A stretch of DNA of 64,000 nucleotides from Nocardioides okcheonensis (GTDB taxonomy: Bacteria > Actinomycetota > Actinomycetes > Propionibacteriales > Nocardioidaceae). A program made the translations under genes and the position numbers. The stretch's first letter is position 1, and each line of letters opens with the position of its first letter. The notes below the pieces were generated by a model. The model had not been told where the DNA came from and ran no database searches. It saw only the letters and a list, made by a program, of their open reading frames with translations. This document shows positions 17,628 to 28,315 of the stretch, in pieces. Location of the stretch: assembly GCF_020991065.1 (NCBI RefSeq), contig NZ_CP087710.1, positions 2,976,001-3,040,000 on the forward strand. The letters are read 5' to 3'.

Positions 17628-17715
17628 AACCCCCCACGCGGCGTCACCTCGCCCAATCCCCCAGGGCCGGAAGGCAGCAAGGGTCAGTGAGCTCTGACGG
17701 GTGCGTGGGGGGCCT
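17628..17715 (+). ncRNA. ffs: Signal recognition particle RNA, small bacterial type (4.5S)
   Basis: The universally conserved domain IV sequence (CAGGGCCGGAAGGCAGCAAG, 17662-17681) forms the Ffh-binding loop. The ends CCCCCCACGC (17630-17639) and GCGTGGGGGG (17703-17712) close the hairpin. The RNA pairs with Ffh to target nascent membrane proteins. It is followed by CCTTGTCTT and lies directly upstream of dnaX, an order common in actinobacteria. Confidence 0.93.
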
Positions 17716-17744
17716 TGTCTTATCCGCCGGTTAGGCTCCACGAC

Positions 17745-19925
17745 GTGGAGTCACCGCTCGCGTTGTATCGCCGCTACCGGCCCGAGACCTTCGAGGAGGT
17801 CATCGGGCAGGACCACGTCACCGAGCCGCTGCGGGCGGCGCTGGCGGCCAACCGGGTCAACCACGCGTACCTCTTCTCCGGCCCGCGCGGCTGCGGCAAG
17901 ACGACGTCGGCGCGGATCCTGGCCCGCGCGCTCAACTGCGCGAAGGCGCCGATCTCCGACCCGTGCGGCGAGTGCGACAGCTGCCGCGACCTCGCCCGCG
18001 GCGGCCCGGGCTCGATCGACGTGATCGAGATCGACGCGGCCTCCCACGGCGGCGTCGACGACGCGCGCGACCTGCGCGAGAAGGCGTTCTTCGCGCCTGT
18101 GCGCGACCGCTACAAGGTCTACATCATCGACGAGGCCCACATGGTGACCACGCAGGGCTTCAACGCCCTGCTCAAGCTCGTCGAGGAGCCGCCGCCCCAC
18201 CTGCGGTTCATCTTCGCCACCACCGAGCCCGACAAGGTGCTGCCGACGATCCGCTCGCGCACCCACCACTACCCGTTCCGGCTGATCCCGCCGCGCCTGC
18301 TCAGCGACTACCTCTCCCAGCTCGCCGGCGAGGAGGGTGTCGCCATCGAGTCGGCGGCGCTGCCGCTGGTGGTCCGCGCCGGCGCCGGCTCGGCCCGCGA
18401 CACGCTCTCGGTCCTCGACCAGCTGCTCGGCGGCGCCGGTCCCGAGGGCGTGACCCACAAGCTCGCCACCGACCTGCTCGGCTTCACCCCCGACGCGCTG
18501 CTCGACGAGGTCGTGGAGGCCTTCGCGTCGCGTGACGGCGGCACCGTCTTCTCCGTCGTCGACAAGGTCGTCGAGACCGGCCAGGACCCGCGCCGCTTCA
18601 CCGAGGACCTGCTGCGCCGGCTGCGCGACCTGGTCATCGTCACCGCCGTCCCCGACGCGCCGGCCACCGGCCTGATCGACGTCTCCGAGGACGCCGGCGA
18701 GCGCCTCGTCGCGCAGGCCGCGAGGTTCGGGGCGATCGAGCTCAGCCGGGCCGCCGACATCGTGGCCGCCGGGCTCACCGAGATGCGCGGCGCGACCGCG
18801 CCGCGGCTGCTCCTCGAGCTGCTCTGCGCCCGGGTCCTGCTGCCCGGCGCCGACCACACCTCCGACGGCGTGATGGCCCGCCTCGAGCGGCTCGAGCGGC
18901 GCCTCGACGTCACCGGCACCCCCGCCGCGGCCGCCCGCGAGGCGGCCGCTCCCGCAGCCCCGGCGCCGCTCCAGCCGCCGGCCCCGCAGTCCCTGCCCGT
19001 CCCGCCGGAGCAGCCCGCCGCCCGCGCCGACGAGCCGGCGCCGCCCCCGCCGGTGCCGACCTCGGCGCCGACCCCGGCCCCGGGCCACGACGCCGGGCCC
19101 CCGCCGCCGCCCCGATCCCCACCTCGGCGCCGACGTCGGCCCCGGCGCCCACGCCCGCCCCGGCGCCTGCGCCGCAGGTCGAGGAGCCGGCCGCGCCGGT
19201 CCAGCAGGACCAGCCGCCCGCGGCCAACCCCGCCGAGCAGCCGGTCGCCGCGCAGCCGGCCGGTCCGCGCGGCGGGCTGAGCCTGGTCGACGTACGCCGC
19301 CTGTGGCCCGACATCCTCGAGCAGACCAAGAACCGTCGCCGGCTCGCCTGGATGGTGCTGTCCCAGCACGCCCACGTCGTCGACGTCGACGGCACCCGGC
19401 TCACGGTCGGCTTCGCCAACGCCGGTGCCCGCGACTCGTTCGTCAACGGCGGCTGCGACGAGATCCTGCGCCAGGCCGCGATCGACGTCGTCGGGATGGA
19501 CTGGCGCGTCGAGTCGATCGTCGACCCGAGCGGCGCCGCCGCCCAGGAGCCGGTCGTGCGCCAGGCATCCAACCCCGCGGCCCAGCCCGTTGCGCCGGCC
19601 CCCGAGGGTCCCCCCGGCCAGCCGCAGCAGGAGGCGCCCGGCACGCCGCCCGACTGGGTGACCGGCACCGCGGCCCGTCGGAGGCCTCCCAGACGAGCCC
19701 GCCCGCCCCGCCCAGCCAGCCCGTCGTCTCCGCCGCACCCGCGCGCGAGGCGCTCGAGGCCGCCCGCGCCGGCGGCGCGCGAGCGGCCCGGTCGAGCCGG
19801 TGCGCTCGCCCGACGACGACGCCGACCCCGACGACCCCGACGCCGAGTCCGCGGCCCTCGACACCGAGTCGCTGCTGAGCCAGACCCTCGGCGCGCGGTT
19901 GATCGAGGAGATCCGCAACGACTGA
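17745..19925 (+). CDS. dnaX: DNA polymerase III gamma/tau subunit, frame disrupted in the C-terminal linker
   Basis: The clamp-loader AAA+ ATPase. From the GTG at 17745 the protein begins VESPLALYRRYRPETFEEVIGQ, with Walker A GPRGCGKTT, a four-Cys zinc module (CGECDSC and nearby), Walker B IIDEAH and sensor motif TTEPDKV. A TAGGCT -10 at 17732-17737 ends seven bases before the GTG, suggesting a leaderless start. The first frame runs only to a stop at 19280. The tau-like region (LSLVDVRRLWPDILEQTKNRRRLAWMVL) continues in the -1 frame. Two further -1 changes, near 19661-19680 and 19775-19790, are needed to reach the natural-looking end LGARLIEEIRND at 19925. All three lie in GC-rich runs of a Pro/Ala linker. 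Base-call errors are the likeliest cause, though the first could be programmed. Confidence 0.8.
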
Positions 19926-19964
19926 CCCGCCCGTCCGCCCACCCACCCTCACCCGGGAGATCCG

Positions 19965-20351
19965 ATGACCCAGAACCCCTTCGACGCCCTCGGCGGCGGC
20001 GGCTTCGACATGAACGCCCTCCTCGAGCAGGCCCAGCAGATGCAGCAGCAGCTCGAGCAGGCCCAGGCCGACCTCGCCCGGAAGACCGTCGACGGCACCG
20101 TCGCGGGTGGCGCCGTCACCGTGACCGCCAACGGCGTCGGCGAGCTCGTCGGCGTCTCGATCCGCACGGGCGAGTTCGACGGCACCGACCCCGACGACCT
20201 GTCCGACCTGTCCGACCTCATCGTCGCCGCCTACCGCGACGCCCGCGCCAAGTCCGAGGCGCTCGCCGGCGAGTCGCTCGGCCCGCTGACCGACGGCCTC
20301 GGCGGGGGTGGGGCCGGCGGGCTCGGCTTCCCGCCGCCGAGCCTGGGCTGA
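19965..20351 (+). CDS. YbaB/EbfC family nucleoid-associated protein
   Basis: A 128-residue protein whose core ([33 protein letters not shown], then [16 protein letters not shown]) is the YbaB DNA-binding dimer fold; Gly/Pro-rich tails flank it. In most bacteria this gene lies between dnaX and recR, as here. GGGAGATCCG precedes the ATG. It is thought to bind DNA non-specifically or with weak sequence preference and to organise the nucleoid. Confidence 0.92.
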   Translation: MTQNPFDALGGGGFDMNALLEQAQQMQQQLEQAQADLARKTVDGTVAGGAVTVTANGVGELVGVSIRTGEFDGTDPDDLSDLSDLIVAAYRDARAKSEALAGESLGPLTDGLGGGGAGGLGFPPPSLG

Positions 20352-20358
20352 GGCACCG

Positions 20359-20955
20359 TTGTACGAGGGTGTCGTCCAGGACCTGATCGACGAGCTGGGC
20401 CGGCTGCCCGGCGTGGGTCCCAAGAGCGCGCAGCGCATCGCGTTCCACCTGCTCCAGGCGGAGCCCACCGACGTGCGCCGGCTGGCGGACGTGCTGATCG
20501 AGGTCAAGGCCCGGGTGAAGTTCTGCTCGGTGTGCTTCAACGTCAGCGAGGACGAGCAGTGCCGGATCTGCCGTGACGCGCGGCGCGATCCGACCGTGCT
20601 GTGCGTGGTCGAGGAGTACAAGGACGTCGTCGCGATCGAGCGCACCCGCGAGTTCCGCGGCCGCTACCACGTCCTGGGCGGCGCGATCTCGCCGATCGAC
20701 GGCATCGGTCCCGACCAGCTCCACGTCAAGGAGCTGATGCCGCGGCTGGCCAGCGGCGAGGTCACCGAGGTCATCCTCGCCACCGACCCCAACCTCGAGG
20801 GCGAGGCCACCGCGACCTACCTCACACGCCTGTTGGCGCCCATGGGGTTGCGCGTGACCCGCCTGGCGAGTGGACTGCCAGTGGGTGGTGACCTCGAGTA
20901 CGCCGACGAGGTCACCCTCGGACGAGCTTTCGCCGGAAGGAGATCAGCACAATGA
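20359..20955 (+). CDS. recR: Recombination mediator RecR
   Basis: A protein of 198 residues. The TTG at 20359 is used because it gives the canonical N terminus (M)[31 protein letters not shown] with its helix-hairpin-helix. A zinc finger uses Cys56, Cys59, Cys68 and Cys71, and the Toprim domain follows ([13 protein letters not shown]). RecR works with RecO and RecF to load RecA at gaps. It begins seven bases after ybaB and overlaps the next gene by ATGA. Confidence 0.95.
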   Translation: MYEGVVQDLIDELGRLPGVGPKSAQRIAFHLLQAEPTDVRRLADVLIEVKARVKFCSVCFNVSEDEQCRICRDARRDPTVLCVVEEYKDVVAIERTREFRGRYHVLGGAISPIDGIGPDQLHVKELMPRLASGEVTEVILATDPNLEGEATATYLTRLLAPMGLRVTRLASGLPVGGDLEYADEVTLGRAFAGRRSAQ

Positions 20956-21533
20956 CCGAGGTCGAGGAGTCCCGCTTCGGCGAGCAGATCGCCGACTCCG
21001 TCGAGAGCTTCCTGCTCGCGCTGCGGGCGATCGCGCGCGAGGGCAACGGTGCGCAGGCGGTCTCGCTGCTGCTGCTGGAGATCAGCCAGGTCCTGCTGGC
21101 CGGTGCCCGGCTCGGCGCCCAGAACGACTTCTCGCCGCGCGAGGAGTACCAGCCCGACGTGGGCCCCGAGGCCGACATCGACGAGCTGCGGCTTCGGCTC
21201 GCCGAGATGCTCGGCGGCGTCGACGCGTACTCGTTCGTCTTCGACCCCTACGTGCCCGACCTGGTCGAGAGCCGGCTGTCCGACGACATGGCCTCGATCG
21301 CGATCGACCTCGAGAACGGCCTGCGCCACTTCCGCGCCGGCAACGTCGAGGAGGCGCTGTGGTGGTGGCAGTTCTCCTACGTCAACAGCTGGGGCAACCT
21401 CGCCGGCGCCGCGCTCAACGCGCTGCTCACGGTGGTGGCCCACGACCGCTTCGACACCGACTTCGAGGCCAACGCGGAGGCGGTCGCCGTCGCGGATGAG
21501 ATGCTCGACGGGCAGCTCGACCCGCGGCCGTAG
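20952..21533 (+). CDS. DUF5063 domain protein
   Basis: A 193-residue acidic, mostly helical protein of unknown function, typical of actinobacteria at this position between recR and lysC. A recognisable stretch is [27 protein letters not shown] near residues 137-163. Its start overlaps the recR stop (ATGA), so translation is coupled. No catalytic motif is visible. Confidence 0.8.
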   Translation: MTEVEESRFGEQIADSVESFLLALRAIAREGNGAQAVSLLLLEISQVLLAGARLGAQNDFSPREEYQPDVGPEADIDELRLRLAEMLGGVDAYSFVFDPYVPDLVESRLSDDMASIAIDLENGLRHFRAGNVEEALWWWQFSYVNSWGNLAGAALNALLTVVAHDRFDTDFEANAEAVAVADEMLDGQLDPRP

Positions 21534-21612
21534 ACTCGTCCCCGGACCTGCCGGCAACGGCGCCTGCGGGCGACCATCACCCGACCTCACCCGATTGTCG
21601 AGGGACAGAACC

Positions 21613-23936
<2,324 letters not shown>

Positions 23937-23946
23937 CCTGCGCCCC

Positions 23947-24016
23947 TTCAGCGATCCCCGGCTGACCGGGGATCGCTGAACTTGTCAGGCCGTGCACGCC
24001 CTGACAAGTTCAGCGA
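23947..24016. terminator. Two overlapping, mutually exclusive hairpins downstream of asd
   Basis: Hairpin 1: TTCAGCGATCCCCGG (23947-23961) pairs perfectly with CCGGGGATCGCTGAA (23966-23980). Hairpin 2: TCGCTGAACTTGTCAGG (23973-23989) pairs perfectly with CCTGACAAGTTCAGCGA (24000-24016). They share TCGCTGAA, so only one can form at a time. They lie between convergent genes and overlap the stop of the minus-strand gene, so they may be a terminator for each direction. Confidence 0.75.
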
Positions 24017-24573
24017 GAGCCTGACCGACTAGCCGCCTCGTGGTCGGAGGAGGCCAGCACCGCGGTGACCCACCACGCGGCGGCGTACGAGACGGCGCCG
24101 AGCAGCGGCAGCGCCAACGCCGCCCACGGCCCGTCGAGGACGTCGAGCAGCGCGACCAGCACCACCACCGCGGCGACGCCGACGGCGAGGACGCTGGTGG
24201 AGCCGCCGTCCGCCACGCCCAACGCGCGCAGCAGCAGGCTGCCGAGCCAGGCGAGCACGACGAGCACGGCGATCAGCGCGGGCAGACCGATCGCGCCGCC
24301 GCACGCCGACGTCCCGCGCACCGCCTCGCAGCCCGCACCGAGCAGCCGGCCGAGCAGGACCGCGGCGAGGCCGACGGCGAGCCCGACCAGCAGGGCAGCG
24401 GCGACGCCGGGGAGCGCGACGGCACGCGGGCGGCCTACGCGCTCGGGCTCGGGCGCAGGCGCTGGCTCGGGCGCGGGCTCCGACGCAGACCCGGCCGTAC
24501 GCCGCGGCCGCCGCAGCGAGAAGGACGGCATCTCCAGCGAGGGTCCGTCGTCGGGCTTCTCGGGGTCGGCCAT
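24010..24573 (-). CDS. Hypothetical membrane protein
   Basis: A 187-residue protein with a Pro/Glu/Ala-rich cytosolic N terminus (residues 1-50, including APEPAPAPEPE) and four hydrophobic segments (about 52-75, 93-117, 125-145 and 150-172). Two Cys (CEAVRGTSACGG) lie in the first loop and may form a disulfide. I do not recognise a family. It converges on asd. Confidence 0.55.
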   Translation of the reverse strand: MADPEKPDDGPSLEMPSFSLRRPRRTAGSASEPAPEPAPAPEPERVGRPRAVALPGVAAALLVGLAVGLAAVLLGRLLGAGCEAVRGTSACGGAIGLPALIAVLVVLAWLGSLLLRALGVADGGSTSVLAVGVAAVVVLVALLDVLDGPWAALALPLLGAVSYAAAWWVTAVLASSDHEAASRSGSR

Positions 24574-24617
24574 GGGGGCAGTGTGCCACCCGGGGGCGCC
24601 GGCGCCGGGGAGCGTCG

Positions 24618-25145
24618 TCAGCGGCCGCGGGCAGCCAGGGGGCGCAGCGCCGTCTCGGGGCGTCCCCCTTGCGCAGCCTCGTCGGCGGCGCGGTCGAAGG
24701 CGTCGCGCACCGCGTCGGGCTCCGCGAGCGTGCCCCGTTCGTCGGCGTCGTGGCCCAGGAGGTCGAGGAGGGCATGGAGGGCCGCGACCCGGTCGCGGGG
24801 ATAGCCGCCGCGGTTGTGGGCGTTGGCGGCGTGCTCGACGGTCCCGGCGGCGGTCTCGATCCTCAGCCCGACGTCGTCAGGGACCCCGGGCGTGAAGACG
24901 TCCAGGGCCGCACCGAGCAGCCCGAACGTCCAGCTGGCGACGGCCGGCCGTCGCCAGCGTGACACCTCGACCACGGCCTCCAGCCCGGTCACCTCCGACC
25001 AGGGGACCGTCGTCGGGTCGACGTCGAGGTCGTGCAGCACGACGCCGTCGGTCGTCAGCGCGATGCCGCGCCCGCCGGCCACCGGTGGCGCGCCGAGCCA
25101 CAGCCGTCCGTCCGCGACGGAGAGCGGGTGGGTGAGCGCGCTCAT
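24618..25145 (-). CDS. Hypothetical protein, PH-like N-terminal half
   Basis: A 175-residue soluble protein. The N-terminal half (GRLWLGAPPVAGGRGIALTT, VPWSEVTGLEAVVEVS) has the strand pattern of bacterial PH-like domains. The C-terminal half is helical and acidic. Function is unknown. The ATG overlaps the stop of the upstream serine hydrolase gene, so the two are coupled. Confidence 0.5.
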   Translation of the reverse strand: MSALTHPLSVADGRLWLGAPPVAGGRGIALTTDGVVLHDLDVDPTTVPWSEVTGLEAVVEVSRWRRPAVASWTFGLLGAALDVFTPGVPDDVGLRIETAAGTVEHAANAHNRGGYPRDRVAALHALLDLLGHDADERGTLAEPDAVRDAFDRAADEAAQGGRPETALRPLAARGR

Positions 25146-25999
25146 GCTCGCTCCTCGTGCAGAGACCGCAGGCCCATCGCGTCGATCTCGGGCGCCGGGT
25201 GACGGAGACCGTGGCAGACGGTCCAGCGCCCGGTCGACCGCGAGCCGCCCACGAACACGGCGGAGTCGCGGGTGGCGCCGTTGTGCCAGTCGACGCCGTC
25301 GATGTGCTGCCAGCCGAGCGGACGGGCGCCCCACGCGTCCCCGAGCAGGACCTGGCGTGCGAGCTCGCCGAGCGCCCGCGGGGTGGTCCACAGCCCGCCG
25401 GCGGGGGCGAACGGCCCGAGGTTCCACGTGGCCCGCGGCCGGCCCAACCGGTCGAGGGCGACCAGACGACGCGGCGCCGGTACGTCGTGCGCGAGCAGGA
25501 CCGCGTCGGGCAGGTCGAGCGGCTCGACCACCCGGGAGCGCACCGCCTCGACCCAGGGCTCGCCGGCCGCCGCGGCCAGCGCGGCCCCGAGGACGGCGTA
25601 GCCGAAGTTGGAGTACTCCTCCGCCGCTCCCGGGGTGGAGCGCACGTGGTCCGGCAGCGCCTGCACCAGGTGGGCGAACGCGGCCTCGTCGATCCGGGCG
25701 TAGGGGTCGCGCCGCCACCAGCGGACGCCCGGTGGCAGCCGCGGGAGCCCGGAGGTGTGCTCGACGAGGTGGCGCAGCGTGGGCACTGGGCCCGGACCCA
25801 CGTCGAGGTGGGCGCTGACCGGGTCGTCCATCGCGACCACGCCGGCAGCGACCAGGTGGTGCAGCAGGGCCGCGGTGAAGGTCTTGGTCACCGACCCGAT
25901 CTCGACGAACGCGTCGGGGCGGTGTCGCCCGGACACCTGCACCTCGGGCTCGCCGCGGTCGGAACCGCCGATCAGGATCACGTCCGGTGTCCGAGTCAT
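25142..25999 (-). CDS. Serine hydrolase, class C beta-lactamase-like
   Basis: A protein of 285 residues from the ATG at 25999, preceded by GGGGCGGAG. The active-site SxxK is SVTK (EIGSVTKTFTAAL, near residue 36), the second motif is YSN (EEYSNFGYAVLG) and a third-motif analogue is VCHGLR near the end. This is the AmpC/esterase-EstB superfamily. Without a signal peptide it is probably an intracellular esterase or peptidase rather than a true beta-lactamase. The C-terminal part is shorter than in typical members (about 350 residues). Confidence 0.75.
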   Translation of the reverse strand: MTRTPDVILIGGSDRGEPEVQVSGRHRPDAFVEIGSVTKTFTAALLHHLVAAGVVAMDDPVSAHLDVGPGPVPTLRHLVEHTSGLPRLPPGVRWWRRDPYARIDEAAFAHLVQALPDHVRSTPGAAEEYSNFGYAVLGAALAAAAGEPWVEAVRSRVVEPLDLPDAVLLAHDVPAPRRLVALDRLGRPRATWNLGPFAPAGGLWTTPRALGELARQVLLGDAWGARPLGWQHIDGVDWHNGATRDSAVFVGGSRSTGRWTVCHGLRHPAPEIDAMGLRSLHEERA

Positions 26000-26063
26000 C
26001 TCCGCCCCCTTGCTGGAGAAGCAGAACGCCGGACCTGCTGAGCAGGTCCGGCGATCCGGTGTG

Positions 26064-26137
26064 TCGGGCTGACAGGATTTGAACCTGCGGCCTCCTCGTC
26101 CCGAACGAGGCGCGCTACCAAGCTGCGCCACAGCCCG
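26064..26137 (-). tRNA. tRNA-Pro (anticodon CGG)
   Basis: On the minus strand the acceptor CGGGCTG pairs with CAGCCCG followed by discriminator A. The anticodon stem-loop CCTCG-TTCGGGA-CGAGG gives CGG. The T arm reads GGTTCAAATCC. CCA is not encoded. Length is 74 nt. Confidence 0.94.
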
Positions 26138-26215
26138 CCGCCCATGGTCGACAGGTCGATCATGGGCAACGCGAGCGAGCATACCGGAGCGGTCAGGCCG
26201 CCCCGAAATCGCCCC

Positions 26216-26839
26216 TCAGGCCCGGCGCGACAGGCTCAGGTGGACCACTCCGCTGGGCGCGGACACGGCCTCGATCGCGTACGTGTCCTCGAGCGCCTCG
26301 AGCCCGTCCCAGAGCCGGGTGCCGCGTCCGAGCACGATCGGGACGAGCGCGAGGTGGAGGTGGTCGACGAGCCCGGCGGCGACGAAGTCGCGCACGGTCG
26401 TGGCGCCGCCGCCGATGCGGACGTCGAGGTCGCCGGCCGCCTCCTGCGCGATGGCCAGCGCGTCGGGGAGCGACGTGCTGAGGAAGTGGAACGTGGTGCC
26501 GCCGGCCATCTCGATCGGCTCGCGCGGACGGTGGGTGAGGACGTAGGTCGGGGTGTGGAACGGCGGCTCGTCGCCCCACCAGCCGCGCCAGTCGGGGTCG
26601 TCCTGCCAGCCGGGCGGGCCGAACTTGTTCGCGCCCATGATCTCGGCGCCGAAGCCGACGTCGTACTGGCGGCCGAAGAGCGCGTCGACGCCGTCCGGCG
26701 CTCCGGGCTGCCAGGTGGCGAAGCGCCAGTCGTGGAGCTTCGTGCCGGCGTGGCCGAAGGGCGCCTCGAGGGACTGCGGCTCGCCCGCGCCGAAGCCGTC
26801 GAGGGAGAGGGCGAAGTTGGTGACGCGGACGCGGGGCAC
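26216..26839 (-). CDS. Dihydrofolate reductase/RibD-C family protein
   Basis: A 207-residue protein with the DHFR-like opening RVTNFALSLDGFGAG and the NADPH-binding segment DVRIGGGATTVRDFVAAGLVDHLHLALVPIVLGRG (about residues 139-173), typical of the RibD C-terminal domain family. These stand-alone reductases are common in actinobacteria. The substrate is unknown, and its biosynthetic partners are not adjacent. The N terminus lacks the deaminase domain of RibD. Confidence 0.82.
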   Translation of the reverse strand: MPRVRVTNFALSLDGFGAGEPQSLEAPFGHAGTKLHDWRFATWQPGAPDGVDALFGRQYDVGFGAEIMGANKFGPPGWQDDPDWRGWWGDEPPFHTPTYVLTHRPREPIEMAGGTTFHFLSTSLPDALAIAQEAAGDLDVRIGGGATTVRDFVAAGLVDHLHLALVPIVLGRGTRLWDGLEALEDTYAIEAVSAPSGVVHLSLSRRA

Positions 26840-26857
26840 GGGTCTCCTCGAGGTGGG

Positions 26858-27796
26858 TCAGTCGGTGCGGGCGGTGAGGGTCAGCAGCGTCGCCTCGGGC
26901 CGGCAGGCGACCCGGAAGCGGACGTACGGGTTGGTGCCGAGGCCGGCGGACACGTGCAGCCACGCCGAGCCGGGGTCGCCCGGCGCGGAGTCGGCCGGGT
27001 GGCGGTGCAGGCCGCGGGCCCGCGCGGGCTCGATGTCGCAGTTGGTGGTGAGGGCCCGACCGCGACCGTCGAGGGTCGGCACGCAGACCTGCCCGCCGTG
27101 GGTGTGGCCGGCGATGACCGCGTCCCAGCCGTCGGCGGCGAACTGGTCGAGCACCCGGAGGTACGGCGCGTGCGTCACCGCGAGCCGCAGGTCGGCCGTC
27201 GGGTCGGCCGGGCCGGCGACGCGCGGCAGGTCGTCGTACTCCAGGTGCGGGTCGTCGACGCCGACGAACGCGATCCGGGTGCCGCCGACGGTCAGCGAGC
27301 CGAAGCCGTTGGTGAGGTCGAGCCAGCCCGCGCGGCCGAAGCGCTCCTTGAGCTCGGGCCACGGCAGCTGGGGCGTCGACGTGTTGCGGCGACCGGTGTC
27401 GGGCAGCAGGTAGCGCAGCGGGTTGCGCAGGCCGGGGGAGTAGTAGTCGTTGGAGCCGAGGACGAAGACGCCCGGGACGTCGAGCAGGCCGCCGAGCGCG
27501 TCGACCACGACCGGCACCGAGCGCATGTGGGACAGGTTGTCGCCGGTGTCGACCACCAGGTCGGGCTCCAGCGCCGCCAGCCCGCGCAGCCACTCCTGCT
27601 TGGCGCGCTGGTCGGGCGCCATGTGGATGTCGCTGAGGTGGAGCACCTTCAGCGGGGCGTGCCCGGCGGGGAGCAGCGGCACCGTCACCCGGCGCAGCGT
27701 GTACTGCCGGGCCTCCCAGGCGGCGTACGCCGCGAGGCCGGCGCCGGCGGCCGCCCCCAGGGTCGCCGTGCGGCGCAGAACTGGGAGGAGGGGCAT
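26858..27796 (-). CDS. Metallophosphoesterase (Rv3683-like)
   Basis: A 312-residue calcineurin-like phosphoesterase with an N-terminal membrane helix (about 8-24). Metal-binding motifs are LSDIHMAP (about 53), VDTGDNLSH (about 80), GSNDYY (about 111, in place of GNHD), THAPY (about 200) and AGHTHGGQV (about 220). GSNDYY replaces the usual His by Asp, a variation seen in some relatives. The location next to yqeY, ponA, wblA and two ArsA-like ATPases matches Rv3683-Rv3679 in M. tuberculosis. Its substrate is unknown. Confidence 0.82.
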   Translation of the reverse strand: MPLLPVLRRTATLGAAAGAGLAAYAAWEARQYTLRRVTVPLLPAGHAPLKVLHLSDIHMAPDQRAKQEWLRGLAALEPDLVVDTGDNLSHMRSVPVVVDALGGLLDVPGVFVLGSNDYYSPGLRNPLRYLLPDTGRRNTSTPQLPWPELKERFGRAGWLDLTNGFGSLTVGGTRIAFVGVDDPHLEYDDLPRVAGPADPTADLRLAVTHAPYLRVLDQFAADGWDAVIAGHTHGGQVCVPTLDGRGRALTTNCDIEPARARGLHRHPADSAPGDPGSAWLHVSAGLGTNPYVRFRVACRPEATLLTLTARTD

Positions 27797-27821
27797 GCGG
27801 CAAGGCTGCCACAATGGGCCC

Positions 27822-28280
27822 ATGAGTGCTCTCAAGGACCGTCTCCGCGCCGACCTCACCACCGCCATCAAGGCGCGTGACGAGCTGCGCTCCTCGACGC
27901 TGCGGATGGTGCTGACCGCCATCACCAACGCCGAGGTCGCCGGCAAGGAGGCCCGCGAGCTCTCCGACGACGACATCATCGGCGTGCTGTCGACCGAGGC
28001 GAAGCGGCGCCGCGAGGCCGCCGTCGCCTTCACCGACGGCGGCCGCGCCGAGATGGCGGCCAAGGAGGCCGCCGAGGGCGAGGTGATCGCCGACTACCTC
28101 CCCGCCCAGCTCAGCGAGGCGGAGATCGCCGACCTCGTGACGGCCGCGATCGAGCAGACCGGCGCCGCCGGTGAGGGGATGCGCGCGATGGGCAAGGTGA
28201 TGGGCGTGGTGACCCCGCAGGTCAAGGGTCGCGCCGACGGCGGCACCGTCGCCGCGGAGGTCCGCAAGCAGCTCGGCTGA
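27822..28280 (+). CDS. GatB/YqeY domain protein
   Basis: A 152-residue helical protein of the YqeY family (LKDRLRADLTTAIKARDELRSSTLRMVLTAI, then AEGEVIADYLPAQLSEAEI), related to the tail domain of the GatB amidotransferase subunit. It may act in tRNA-linked metabolism, but the function is not established. A CACAAT hexamer ends six bases before the ATG, and no ribosome binding site is seen, indicating leaderless transcription. Confidence 0.85.
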   Translation: MSALKDRLRADLTTAIKARDELRSSTLRMVLTAITNAEVAGKEARELSDDDIIGVLSTEAKRRREAAVAFTDGGRAEMAAKEAAEGEVIADYLPAQLSEAEIADLVTAAIEQTGAAGEGMRAMGKVMGVVTPQVKGRADGGTVAAEVRKQLG

Positions 28281-28297
28281 ACGGGCCGGGCCGGCGC

Positions 28298-28315
28298 CCG
28301 GGGCGTCAGCCCCGG
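28298..28315. terminator. Short hairpin between convergent yqeY and ponA genes
   Basis: CCGGGGC pairs with GCCCCGG across GTCA. It overlaps the stop of the penicillin-binding protein gene. The stem is short and lacks a T tract, so it is a weak candidate. Confidence 0.4.

Noticed and set aside
17715..17744. TTG at 17715 as the start of dnaX
   Set aside because: It lies within the 3' end of the SRP RNA. The GTG at 17745 gives the expected N terminus and has a -10 element at leaderless distance.
25142..25999. Beta-lactamase resistance gene
   Set aside because: It lacks a signal peptide and a KTG motif; a cytosolic esterase/peptidase-like hydrolase is more likely.
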